NCBI GenBank assembly: GCA_014529385.2
Contig: CM043953.1
Coordinates: forward strand, 114,855,549-114,919,548
DNA: 64,000 bases
Source: Adiantum capillus-veneris
Taxonomy: Eukaryota > Streptophyta > Polypodiopsida > Polypodiales > Pteridaceae
Reading direction: 5' to 3'
Part shown: positions 55,742-64,000 of the stretch, piece by piece
How the letters are laid out: each line of letters opens with the position of its first letter
How positions within the stretch are numbered: position 1 is the first letter of the stretch
Translations under genes and position numbers: made by a program
The notes under the pieces: model-generated
What the model saw: the letters and a program-made list of their open reading frames with translations, nothing else
Databases searched by the model: none
What the model was told of the DNA's origin: nothing

Positions 55742-57115
55742 TGCCCCCCTTCCTGATGTAGATTCCGTCCTCGGAAGCTATTTGAGTTGAAGCTCGTTCG
55801 TCGAGGTGGAAGAGAATTTGAGATGAATGTCCTTAGCCTTCTTCAGTCACTGCAAAATCAAACAACATTCGCACAGTAATTGCATTCTCATAAGTGAGTA
55901 AAAAGCATATGCAGTTTTAGGTAGACAAATTGATTGGTAAAAGAATTTCAAACAATTTGTCAGCAATGAACATTAAATTGCAATGTAATCAAATGCATAA
56001 ACATATGTAAAGGTAAAAAATTAAACAAGTCTGGGGTCGCTAATTTGACGGTCGAAAGGCACTAGAGATCGAAGATTAATACCATGGGTAAGCTTCTTAA
56101 TTTTCTGTGGTCAATTAAGTTGTTTAATTGCGAGAGCCAAGTATTCATGTTCGAGGGCTGACTAAAGGCTATATCTAGAAGACCTTATAGTTAAGCTACA
56201 ATAAAAGGAATTTCTCATGAAATCATCGCCTGACTGATTACTTTTTCTTTGACTCCCCAAAGTCTTTTCACAGTGATTCAATTTGATGTGTGTGCTTATT
56301 TTGTATGCCTTGGGTTTTTTGCTTTTCAAGGAAAAGCGCCCACACTGGGAACCTCTAGGGCTCTAGTACCATAGGCAATACATGTGAGTGAAGTACCAAA
56401 TCAAGCTAAGATTTCTCTTCCAGCTTAAGATTTTACAGTGTGGCACTTTGATTTTTTGTTTGTTCATTTTCAGCATTTTAATTTTGTAACTTTGGGGGGT
56501 CATATAACACTAATACACCTCCCCAGGCTCATCACACTAGTAAACTCCCTTTATAATACTTAAGCTAAAGGTCAATAGGGTCAAGCCCACTAGAAAGCCC
56601 TATTACATTCCACACAATGCTGCCTAAATCGGATTAAGAACCTAAGTAACCATTGATTATTAGGAAGGCATTCCCCATGGTATTAAGAGAAGATCTCTAA
56701 CACCTAACTTGGTCAAACTAGCTTAGTTGGATTGCTTGATTTTTTAACCTAGACAAGTGATTATGGCAAAAAATTACATTGAATTAAATGTTTGTTACTA
56801 AGCAAATGTGTTGGATATTATCCTACCAATCACAATTAAAGCAGACAATCATAGATGCAAAAAAGATAAGGGGCAATCCTAATGGACAAGAAACACCTGT
56901 TTGTGTCGATGGTCGCGCTTGATTTGAAGAGTGAGTCGAGATAAAGATTCCATGAAGGTCCAAATCCTACCAATAGCAACACGCTCCTGTACACACTAGG
57001 AAACAAAAGGAATACCTCCAGGAGGCACATTAGTGGAAAAAGGTACCAACACTTATTGAACACAACAAAAAACATAAGGAACCCTAACATAATTATTTGC
57101 ACTCCCCCTAGAGAG
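55742..57115. other. Non-coding stretch inside gypsy-derived sequence
   Basis: The first 100 bp read on the minus strand resemble the end of a gypsy pol followed by a polypurine tract. Beyond that I see no conserved coding; the rest is AT-rich. Confidence 0.4.
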
Positions 57116-57574
57116 TCAAGGAAATAGGATATTGTAGAGGTTGGGGGGAAACCCTAAGGCTAAACCCCTATCCTCGTCGTTGAGATAAACAAAGTCATCA
57201 TCCATGAGACCATATGTGCCATCCGTGTAGTCGTGTAAATTTTCTTCTTCATCATAGGTACCCATGTTTACTAAGAAGGTCACTAGATGCCTACAGTCAT
57301 CTTGGTCAAAAGGGTAGGCTTGTGCAATGGGAGAAACGCTCTCTACTAAGTATGGATCAGACCTGGTCAAGAGACGTATCAGCCATTCTAACTCCTCAAA
57401 ATTCCTCTCACATGCTAGCGTACCTATCAAATCCCATTCACATGTAAGCACTGGAAAGACCATGTGAAATATTTGTGAAAAGTAACGAGGGTACCTCTCA
57501 CCCAAGGCAGGAGTGGATGACTCTAGCATACTAGCCATATCTGTACACGCAAATAGATGATGGTTAGAGTGCAA
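57116..57574 (-). CDS. Open frame of unknown function downstream of a TATA box
   Basis: 152 codons; the more likely start is the internal MASMLESSTPALGERYPRYF at about 57538. Acidic C-terminal half (DEEENLHDYTDGTYGLMDDD). A TATA box TATATATAAAGCC (minus, 57673-57682) lies about 135 nt upstream of that Met. It sits beside a polypurine-like tract at 57763-57775, so it may be in an LTR or be an extra gene of a retroelement. No homologue recognised. Confidence 0.35.
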   Translation of the reverse strand: MHSNHHLFACTDMASMLESSTPALGERYPRYFSQIFHMVFPVLTCEWDLIGTLACERNFEELEWLIRLLTRSDPYLVESVSPIAQAYPFDQDDCRHLVTFLVNMGTYDEEENLHDYTDGTYGLMDDDFVYLNDEDRGLALGFPPNLYNILFP

Positions 57575-57868
57575 ATATTACAAGGGTCGTGTTCTTGTGC
57601 ATAATTTTTTTTTATGATTTGTGTTATGGCTCGCGCTCTTTCCCTTTTATCTTGTTTTTGTGAGTATAAGGCTTTATATATACATTCCCTAAGATTGGAG
57701 ATTAAGAGGTCAGGGAGAAAGGTTGAGAGGGAAGCAAGTGAATGATGGATGTCCACAAACACTCCCCCCTTCCTTGGGTAGATCATACCATTTGAAATGA
57801 TGTCATCGCCCTTTGAAACCAATTGTTCCAGTTGCTAATAGGTGAGGATTTTTTCCAGTAGTTTTCTA

Positions 57869-59017
57869 TTACCCTAGGTGCCTCGTCAAGTTGCAAGGGT
57901 GGTAAGGTACTCTCCCAGGATCGAACTTGAAGTGGTTCATCAGGTGATTTTTGAACACTGAGAGGTGTGGATTCTTTTGTAGCTTCATAATGTCCACTAC
58001 TATAGTTGGAGGCTGTGTAGAAGCTTTTACTTCTATGGATGTATTACATGAGGAGCTAGAAGCTTCATGGAACTCCCCCCTTCCTGAGCTAGGTGGAATA
58101 AATTGGTTTTGCCTTGGAGCCCAAACTAGCTCTGGACTAGGTGTGTAGCATTCTGTGATCCTTCCCTTCCCATGGTCTGCCATTGGTAGTGTTACACTGT
58201 TTGACTCATATGGGTTTGTTGTCGATAGGGAAGGACACATTTTACGTTTAGGTACCCAAATTTGCTCATTTCCATCATAGTAGCCTTGGGCTTCTAATAG
58301 TTGTTTTGGAATCCATCGTGATTTGGTCTTGACCCTCCTAGGGCGCGCTCTTGGTTTTCCGGGGAAATTTTTTCTTGGAATGGATGGGGGGGTTGAGGTA
58401 GTTGGAAGTAAGGCCTTGGGGACCCATTGATATGTACTCTTAGGTCGTGCAGGTTGAGTACTTGCAATATTACTGCTTGCTGCAACTACAAGTGTTGAAG
58501 TGCTAGGTTCATGGGTAGCTGGCAAAGACGAGTTAACCACCTTGGCTTGTGAATGTTGGCTATCCTTCAACTTTGCTAGAGTTTGCAACGTACGTGACTT
58601 TGCTTGAATGATAGGGGTAAGAGTCGGTGGTCGCGTCATGACACTACCAATATCCCAATCAATAGTGCATTTGGTTGCCAACATCCACGTGCGTCCCAGG
58701 TTTACGTTGCCTTCCATAGCTCCCGCGGGCATGACTAGAAACCTCTGCACTATGCTTCCATTGTCATAGACAATAGGGGTCTGAACGACTCCAAGAATAG
58801 CAGTTTTCTTTTTATTAATGCCCTTGACTTGCATCGTACTCGGGGATAGGGTCGGTTTCCCTAATTGACACCAAGCTCCATAGGATAACAAATTGTGTTT
58901 AGCTCCCGTATCTAATAAGGCATTGTATAGTACTTTCCCATAGGGGCTATTTAGCTCAATTGGGTTTCGTAGGGGTGGCTCAGATTCTAATGAGTCGTCA
59001 TTTGTGTCCTCGAAAAA
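57869..59017 (-). pseudogene. Retropepsin domain located downstream of integrase
   Basis: The frame contains KVLYNALLDTGAKHNLLSYG, with the catalytic DTGA near 58920, then VQTPIVYDNGSIVQRFLVMP and GRTWMLATKCTIDW, a normal retropepsin fold length of about 110 residues. A Ser/Thr/Pro-rich tail follows to 57869. It is continuous in frame with the integrase C terminus upstream (59020-59764), interrupted only by stop codons. In Ty3/gypsy elements the protease normally lies between Gag and RT, so the position is unusual. Confidence 0.75.
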
Positions 59018-59019
59018 TT

Positions 59020-59820
59020 ATTGCGTGATTCCCAGATTAGCCTCTCGTTGGCGTCTAAGACGTTGTTGTCGTTCTCGAGCCTCAACTCTTGCTTGGATTT
59101 TTTAAAGCTCTGCTTGTTCCTTGGCAGCCTTCTTTTGATGGATGGCTTGCAACTCTTCCTGGCTTAGAGGATCATAACATCTTTTGAATTTACTCCCATT
59201 AAGGAATCCAATGGTTTCAACTCCATCTAGAGTCTCCACACGAATGGTACCTTGAGGAGTAATTTCACACACTCAATATGGTCCCTTACCAGCGTATTAC
59301 AATTTCTTCTTTTCATTATGTACCCCGTACATAAGAACTTTATCACCAACCTTGATGTCTTTATCCTTTAAATGGCTATCAAACCACTTCTTTCTCCTAT
59401 CCTTCTCCACTAGAGCATTTCGCACAACTAATTGCCTTTCTTCATCTAGCCTTTCCAGGATATATAATCGCTCCACTAAGGGGTTACCATCCCAACCTTC
59501 TTGAGAAGCTACTCGAAGACTAGGAATGACAAACTCCCATGGCATAACTGCTTCTTGGCCATACACCATCTTAAACGGTGTGCAATTAATAGCAACTTTA
59601 TACGCGGTACGATAAGCCCATAAAGCTGATGTAAGCTTTAGGTCCCAATCAGTGCGATGAGCCTCGACTGTCTTTGTCAAAATGGAGATGAGAGTTTTGT
59701 TGGTACTCTCAGCTTGGCCATTTGCTTGGGGATAATAGGGTGTAGACTTGTGGTGAGATATCATGAAGTTTGATGTGAGTTCTTTTCTAGCACTGATCCT
59801 CCTGAGGATGCTTTCCTTGG
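59020..59820 (-). pseudogene. Integrase core (C-terminal part) and tail
   Basis: HHKSTPYYPQANGQAESTNK, LKLTSALWAYRTAYKV, PFKMVYGQEAVMPWEF and, after a TAA at about 59297, TPQGTIRVETLDGVETIGFL, the integrase C terminus. Then comes a Gln/Arg-rich helix (EELQAIHQKKAAKEQAE, RQQRLRRQREAN). The first catalytic Asp residues are missing because the upstream part is deleted. Four stops lie between 59300 and 59018, all in one continuous frame. Confidence 0.82.
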
Positions 59821-60129
59821 TTTGTTGTTGTCTACAATAGTTTTGCTTTCTCGCTCTTGTTTCAGCTGCTCTTTTACTTCTTGCAGCTCTGTTTGGATTG
59901 ATGTTTGGTTTTTAATCCATTTGGCTTTCATTTTGTCTCGTTTAGCCTTCCAGGATTTCCTTTGGGTTCTCACAGATAAACTCTCATTTTCAGTGCGAAT
60001 GAGTAGTTCACCATTCTCCTCTAAGGGCTTGGTCTTTTCTATTTCTTTGGCTTGGGCCCTTGTCACTACCTTCAAAGGATTTGGGTTTTGCCTCTGATCC
60101 GCTTGGAGAAGGTAACACTCCCACAACAT
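59761..60129 (-). pseudogene. Gag-Pol linker (VVTRAQA) with coiled coil
   Basis: A frameshift near 60060-60090 leads from gag into KVVTRAQAKEIEKTKPLEE, a block often seen between Gag and protease in plant gypsy elements, then a charged coiled coil (TELQEVKEQLKQERESK). Where the protease and RT should follow, the frame ends and integrase sequence begins. Confidence 0.6.
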
Positions 60130-62314
60130 TCATTGTTGTTTTCCCCTTACTGTTTGGGTGTTTTGGACAATTGGGAATGACATGTGTAATTGCGCACTCC
60201 AGAAAATATCCAATTATCTCTATACGAGAACAACTTTTGGCCCAGTGATTACCTCCACACTTGTAGCATGGTCCATCTTGTTGGGTCACTACTACTGGTG
60301 TAGTTGATGGTTGTTCTTGCCTAGCAGGAATGGTCTCTGGTTTGTGCTCTTGATTGGCTATGAACGTCAGAGTGTCCTCATTCATCGAATAGAGTTTTCT
60401 CATATGTTGTTGCTCTAGCTTAGGTTGTAATACCTCAGCTCTTTGTAAAGTCCTTGATACAACCCTATTTTCAACCAATGGGTAATTTGGGAATGTCACT
60501 TGTTGACGTATTTGAGGTCTGTATGGTATCTCCCTTGTACAACTTTGATTGTAGTAGCATTCACTCATCTCATGATTGGTCCACTTTTTCTCAATGGCAC
60601 ACCATTTTATCCGTTGTGCTACTTGGTCCACTAGCTCATCTAGATTGGGAATGAATTGAGGCTTATCCACTTGGCTTGTGTTGGTTTTATTAGATGCTAA
60701 AGGAACAGTATCCGTAGTGACCTCTGTATCTATCGCTAGCTCACCATAGGCTTTACAATTGTCAACTAGGTATAACGCTTCTCTTGAGACTTGCTCAAAG
60801 GAAGTGCATCCCTTTAAGTGAAGATCTTTCTTGAGATTTTCATTTCTCGAGCCCTCTATGAAGAGAATTGACAATCTCTCATCCCGCGGTAACTCAAGTT
60901 CTGGACATCTCTCTATATATTGCTTGAATCGTAGTGATGCTTCCTTCACTCTTTCATCCTCTTTTTGTTGGAATGCATAGATTTGGGACACTGTGTTATG
61001 CTTGATTCCCATTTTAGAGAACTCCTCATCAAATTCTTGCAAGAGTTGTTCAATGTTTGAAAAGGCATCTTTGTTCAATGGTTGGAACCAAGTCAATGCT
61101 ATCCCTTCCAAGGTTAAGCCAAATCCCTCGTATTGCGTATGAAAGTCAAATACTTGTTCGGCTCTCAACACTTGTTTGAATAGTGATGCATGGGGATAAG
61201 GATCCCCTAACCCATTGTACTTTTTCTTAACATATTTGGCCACCTGAGATGGTCTCAATGGTTCTGGTTCAACTATGTATCTTAGCGTATTGGAGTCTCT
61301 CACAAAGACATCTCTCGTCCCTTCTTCTAGTCTTGGAGGAAATCTTGGTGGAATCTTCTTTGACACATGTCCTAGAGTTGTTTTTGGACTTCTCAATCTA
61401 ATTGGTGGTCTCTTAGTTCCACTCACTGAAGTAGGAGCTACACTCCCTTGGATAGCTACTTTGGATATTTGAGACCCAATTGATCCCATTGTTTGAGTGT
61501 CAGCCTCTTGCAAATCAGTGTTGAATATCCCTAGTGTGCTTATACTTGATTGAAAGTAGTAAGCTGGGATTGGAATACCCATGTATGTATAGATTTCTAG
61601 CTCAATTTGGTTGATAAGTTTGTACTCTCGTCCATACTTATCTACCATTAGAACTTGCACTCCGTGGGTGTCTATGTATGTGAAAGCATAGAGGTTCTTG
61701 TAGTCTGTCAACTCTTCAATGATGGGATTTAAACATCTATAGAAGTTATCTTGATCCCCAATTGATAACCTATAAAGGCCATCATAAGCATAATATGTTA
61801 GAACTCTCATGGCTTCATTGGTTTTGATGAACCTCACATTGGGTTTGTTGATTAGAGGATGCTTCTCCTCTAAGTCTACATCAATTTCCGCTTTTGCTCG
61901 TCCAAAATCTCGCATATTAATTGATTGGATTGGTACATGGTTTGGTTTCCAATGAGATCCATGATCACTTGACAAGTATCCATGAGCCATGCCCTGAGGT
62001 TTGGCTTGGTATGATTGACAAGTCTCTTTGTTTTGTCTCAACCCTCTTGCTATAGGTATTGCATCATTTTTTGGTTGTTTGTGTAGTCGACATAACTCCG
62101 AGCTGATTGGTACAGGGTTTGGCTTCCAATGAGATCCATGATCACTTGACAAGTATGCATGAGCCATGCCCTGAGGTTTGGATTGGTATGATTGACAAGT
62201 CTCTTTGTTTTGTCTCAACCCTCCTGTCATAGGTATTGCAACATTTTTTAATGTTTGTGTAGTCGACATAACTTTGAGTTGAGTGGGAAACCCTAATGAT
62301 GCATGAGTTTTCAT
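60008..62314 (-). CDS. Gypsy Gag
   Basis: 768 codons open. The N-terminal 130 residues contain a 59-residue tandem duplication. Residues about 330-560 form the gag core (KKKYNGLGDPYPHASLFKQV, GIALTWFQPL, FKQYIERCPEL). Near residue 690 lies a short knuckle CYKCGGNHWAKSC. The frame is lost after the linker start because of an indel near 60060-60090. It packages element RNA and could serve non-autonomous relatives. The start is the Met at 62314; coding similarity does not extend upstream. Confidence 0.82.
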   Translation of the reverse strand: MKTHASLGFPTQLKVMSTTQTLKNVAIPMTGGLRQNKETCQSYQSKPQGMAHAYLSSDHGSHWKPNPVPISSELCRLHKQPKNDAIPIARGLRQNKETCQSYQAKPQGMAHGYLSSDHGSHWKPNHVPIQSINMRDFGRAKAEIDVDLEEKHPLINKPNVRFIKTNEAMRVLTYYAYDGLYRLSIGDQDNFYRCLNPIIEELTDYKNLYAFTYIDTHGVQVLMVDKYGREYKLINQIELEIYTYMGIPIPAYYFQSSISTLGIFNTDLQEADTQTMGSIGSQISKVAIQGSVAPTSVSGTKRPPIRLRSPKTTLGHVSKKIPPRFPPRLEEGTRDVFVRDSNTLRYIVEPEPLRPSQVAKYVKKKYNGLGDPYPHASLFKQVLRAEQVFDFHTQYEGFGLTLEGIALTWFQPLNKDAFSNIEQLLQEFDEEFSKMGIKHNTVSQIYAFQQKEDERVKEASLRFKQYIERCPELELPRDERLSILFIEGSRNENLKKDLHLKGCTSFEQVSREALYLVDNCKAYGELAIDTEVTTDTVPLASNKTNTSQVDKPQFIPNLDELVDQVAQRIKWCAIEKKWTNHEMSECYYNQSCTREIPYRPQIRQQVTFPNYPLVENRVVSRTLQRAEVLQPKLEQQHMRKLYSMNEDTLTFIANQEHKPETIPARQEQPSTTPVVVTQQDGPCYKCGGNHWAKSCSRIEIIGYFLECAITHVIPNCPKHPNSKGKTTMNVVGVLPSPSGSEAKPKSFEGSDKGPSQRNRKDQALRGEW
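61937..62290 (-). repeat. 177-bp tandem duplication in gag
   Basis: The block with TTCCAATGAGATCCATGATC at 61947 recurs at 62124 (period 177 bp, 59 codons) with about 90% identity by eye. It repeats the LRQNKETCQSYQ and SSDHGSHWKPN segment in frame. Confidence 0.85.
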
Positions 62315-62790
62315 GGTTAAAGCTCACTCAATACTCTCAAGATGGTCTTTGATAAGTACACCTTGGCTTCGTGCCAACAATCCCTTTTTGCCCCTGGTCA
62401 GGTCTCTGAAAAGTTAGGTCTTGGTGGCACTCTGACTTTTGGATACTGGTTTGGGTACCCTAAAAGTTTGTAATTGGAATCCTAGCAAACTTTCTTCCTA
62501 GCTATAGCTGACTCAATTTGGAGTTGTGTGTCAAAAGTTAGAGCAGTTTTGGTAAACTGAACTTGAAGCAGCACTCAAAACAGTTTCAGGATCAAGACAC
62601 AGAGATTTTTTGCTTGTATCTTGGCTTCCAGAGGGTATTTTTCACTCAAACTTGAGATTTGGAATGTACTCAAGTAGGTCTACACACTTATGAAGTCAGA
62701 TACCCCCACTATTTAGAGGTACACCGATCGCAATCAGTGCCCCAAAGTCACAAATTTTGAAGATTTTTTGTACAGTAGCTAGCCCTTGAT
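62315..62790. other. Untranslated leader of the gypsy-type element
   Basis: No coding seen between the gag start and the putative primer-binding site. It includes the first of three GAGGTACACCGATCG motifs (62716). Confidence 0.5.
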
Positions 62791-63295
62791 GTTCTGATAC
62801 CAAGTGTCTTTGAATTTTTGAATTTGGAGTTGTTGACCACTGAAAGCCCAAATCCCAGGTCTGCTTTGCAGTTTTTACCCTTGATGTAGTATATAGGTCT
62901 TTTGAGCACTTTCTTTTGCTTTTTTGACCTTGCTCCTTTTGAGAAAGTTGTTTGTCTATATGTTAGCTATCTACCCACCAAGTCTCAACTCAAAATGTCA
63001 CTGAGGTACACCGATCGCGATCGTACTTTCAAGGCTAAAATGACATTTGAACATATGGGTGTGTTCCTGATAGTTAGTGGATCATTTTGGTCCAGTCACC
63101 CTTTTGTTTGGATCACTTTTGAGTAGGTTAGACCCAGGTTTGGGTTATTAGTCAGATATGGACTAGACTTTGATTTTCAATGGGTTTTTGGTGTCCAAAT
63201 GGCTTGAAACTTGATGTGTGGCTTGGCCATGATGTCTATGAGACAATCGTATGGTCTGGGTCAAGTTTTGATGATGAGGTACACCGATCGCAATC
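62716..63295. repeat. Three copies of GAGGTACACCGATCG, about 280 bp apart
   Basis: Copies at 62716-62735, 63003-63022 and 63276-63295 (spacing 287 and 273). The middle copy contains the 12-bp perfect palindrome CGATCGCGATCG. Weak similarity follows the second and third copies for about 40 bp. Confidence 0.7.
62791..62802 (-). promoter_or_regulatory. Putative primer-binding site (initiator tRNA-Met, one mismatch)
   Basis: Minus-strand TGGTATCAGAAC differs in one base from the site used by the two intact elements (TGGTATCAGAGC). A TG dinucleotide at 62805 on the plus strand would be the LTR edge. Without a second LTR copy this stays provisional. Confidence 0.55.
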
Positions 63296-64000
63296 GTAGT
63301 TTGAGGCCCAAGTGACACCAGACTTGGGGAGCTTGTTCACTAGGCTATTTTAAGACTATCTAGCTAGACACCTTTGTATTTGGACTCAAAAAAGTCAAGT
63401 TTTTGCAATTTCTTAGTCTGAAGTGCCTGATTTTCCAAATTTATCACTTTTGCTTGATTTTGATGTTGGTTTTAGGATTTGAAAACTATATGGGGTTGTC
63501 TTGTGTACAAGCTATCCCTCTGTATGGTTATTTCCCACCCTAAACTTAAACTAAGCTAAGCTAAGCTAAACCTAACTTAGCATAAGTTAAGCTAATTTAA
63601 CTTAAACATAGAGCTACCATCACTGAAACATAGAGCTACCCTTAGCGTACCCTAAACAAAAAGTACTCTAAACAGAAAGCTAACCTAAACTAACATTTAA
63701 AGCTCTTTTAAACTAGTCTAAAGCTAATCTAAACCTAACCTAGTGCTATCCAGTGGTTTTAGATGCTATCCAGGGATTTTAAGCTCACCTTGATTAACAT
63801 GGCATGAACAATAACTTGAAAAAGAGAGCTTATTTAACGTAACTAAGCTCACCTTGATTAACATGGCCTGAACAATAACTACCCTAAACTAACCTAAACT
63901 AACCTTAACATAAAATTTGGCAATTCAAACCTTAGATGCTACTCTTCTTATCCTTACAAAACAACACTTACGCATCTACACCCATGACCCAAATTTGGTT
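63296..64000. other. Right end of window, with AAGCTAA/AACCTAA-rich sequence
   Basis: 63538-63905 is dominated by TAAGC-, AACCTAA- and CTAAAC-type words and repeats a block TCACCTTGATTAACATGGC (about 63786 and 63850). No coding seen. Possibly LTR interior. Confidence 0.45.

Larger units (their letters stand above)
57763..64000 (-). mobile_element. Ty3/gypsy-type element lacking RT, right end outside the window
   Basis: Minus-strand order: putative primer-binding site (62791-62802), gag, a VVTRAQA block, integrase core and C terminus, then in the same frame a retropepsin domain and a Pro-rich tail, then a purine-rich tract. RT and RNase H are absent, and the junction between gag and integrase near 59790 looks like an internal deletion. 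LTR limits are not proven: the presumed LTR at 62805 onward has no partner that I can find on the left. Confidence 0.65.

Noticed and set aside
57763-57775. Polypurine tract defining a second 3' LTR starting at 57762
   Set aside because: The tract and a TATA box fit, but no sequence to the left matches the presumed LTR starting at 62805, so I did not annotate an LTR.

Overview
The window looks like repeat-dense nuclear DNA of a land plant. The evidence is spliceosomal introns of about 80 nt, TATA-box promoters, a non-specific phospholipase C fragment, an AIG1/IAN-type GTPase, and plant-type Ty1/copia, Ty3/gypsy, Helitron and LINE elements. Very abundant (CT)n/(GA)n tracts and the mix of elements would suit a fern or another large-genome seedless plant, but that placement is inference. 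Almost everything is mobile DNA. The only long, uninterrupted host-like gene I see is the GTPase at 48942-51056 (minus strand).

Layout. 1-740: a decayed phospholipase C fragment. 2905-16666: a Ty1/copia element (5-bp target duplication ATAAC, 192-bp LTRs) split at its reverse-transcriptase active site by a complete Ty3/gypsy chromovirus-like element (4146-13046, 1592-bp LTRs, target duplication TGTCA). 18280-34797: a decayed Helitron (RPA-like, HUH Rep and PIF1-type helicase parts). It is broken by a 2.1-kb TIR element (22268-24377, duplication CGTAAGA, itself holding a tRNA-derived SINE) and by an 8.6-kb TIR element (25024-33650, duplication TA). In both cases removing the insert and one duplication restores the Helitron reading frame, so the borders are well supported. 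About 34798-41176: a LINE interrupted by a 3.4-kb insert (35656-39069). 41877-43168: a decayed paralogue of a gene carried by the 8.6-kb element. 43203-46750: a gypsy integrase scrap and a 367-bp MITE. 48942-51056: the GTPase. 51784-55119: a second, truncated copy of the copia family. 55117-64000: remnants of one or two more gypsy elements, one with a protease domain downstream of its integrase.

The most unusual object is the 8.6-kb TA-flanked element. It carries a multi-exon transposase-like gene of a family I cannot name, a broken histone H3 variant with an unusual tail, and two divergently placed intron-containing genes of unknown function. One of these has a recognisable relative 8.5 kb away with the intron in the same place. 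All of its genes look decayed, so an intact relative would have to be found to learn what it does.
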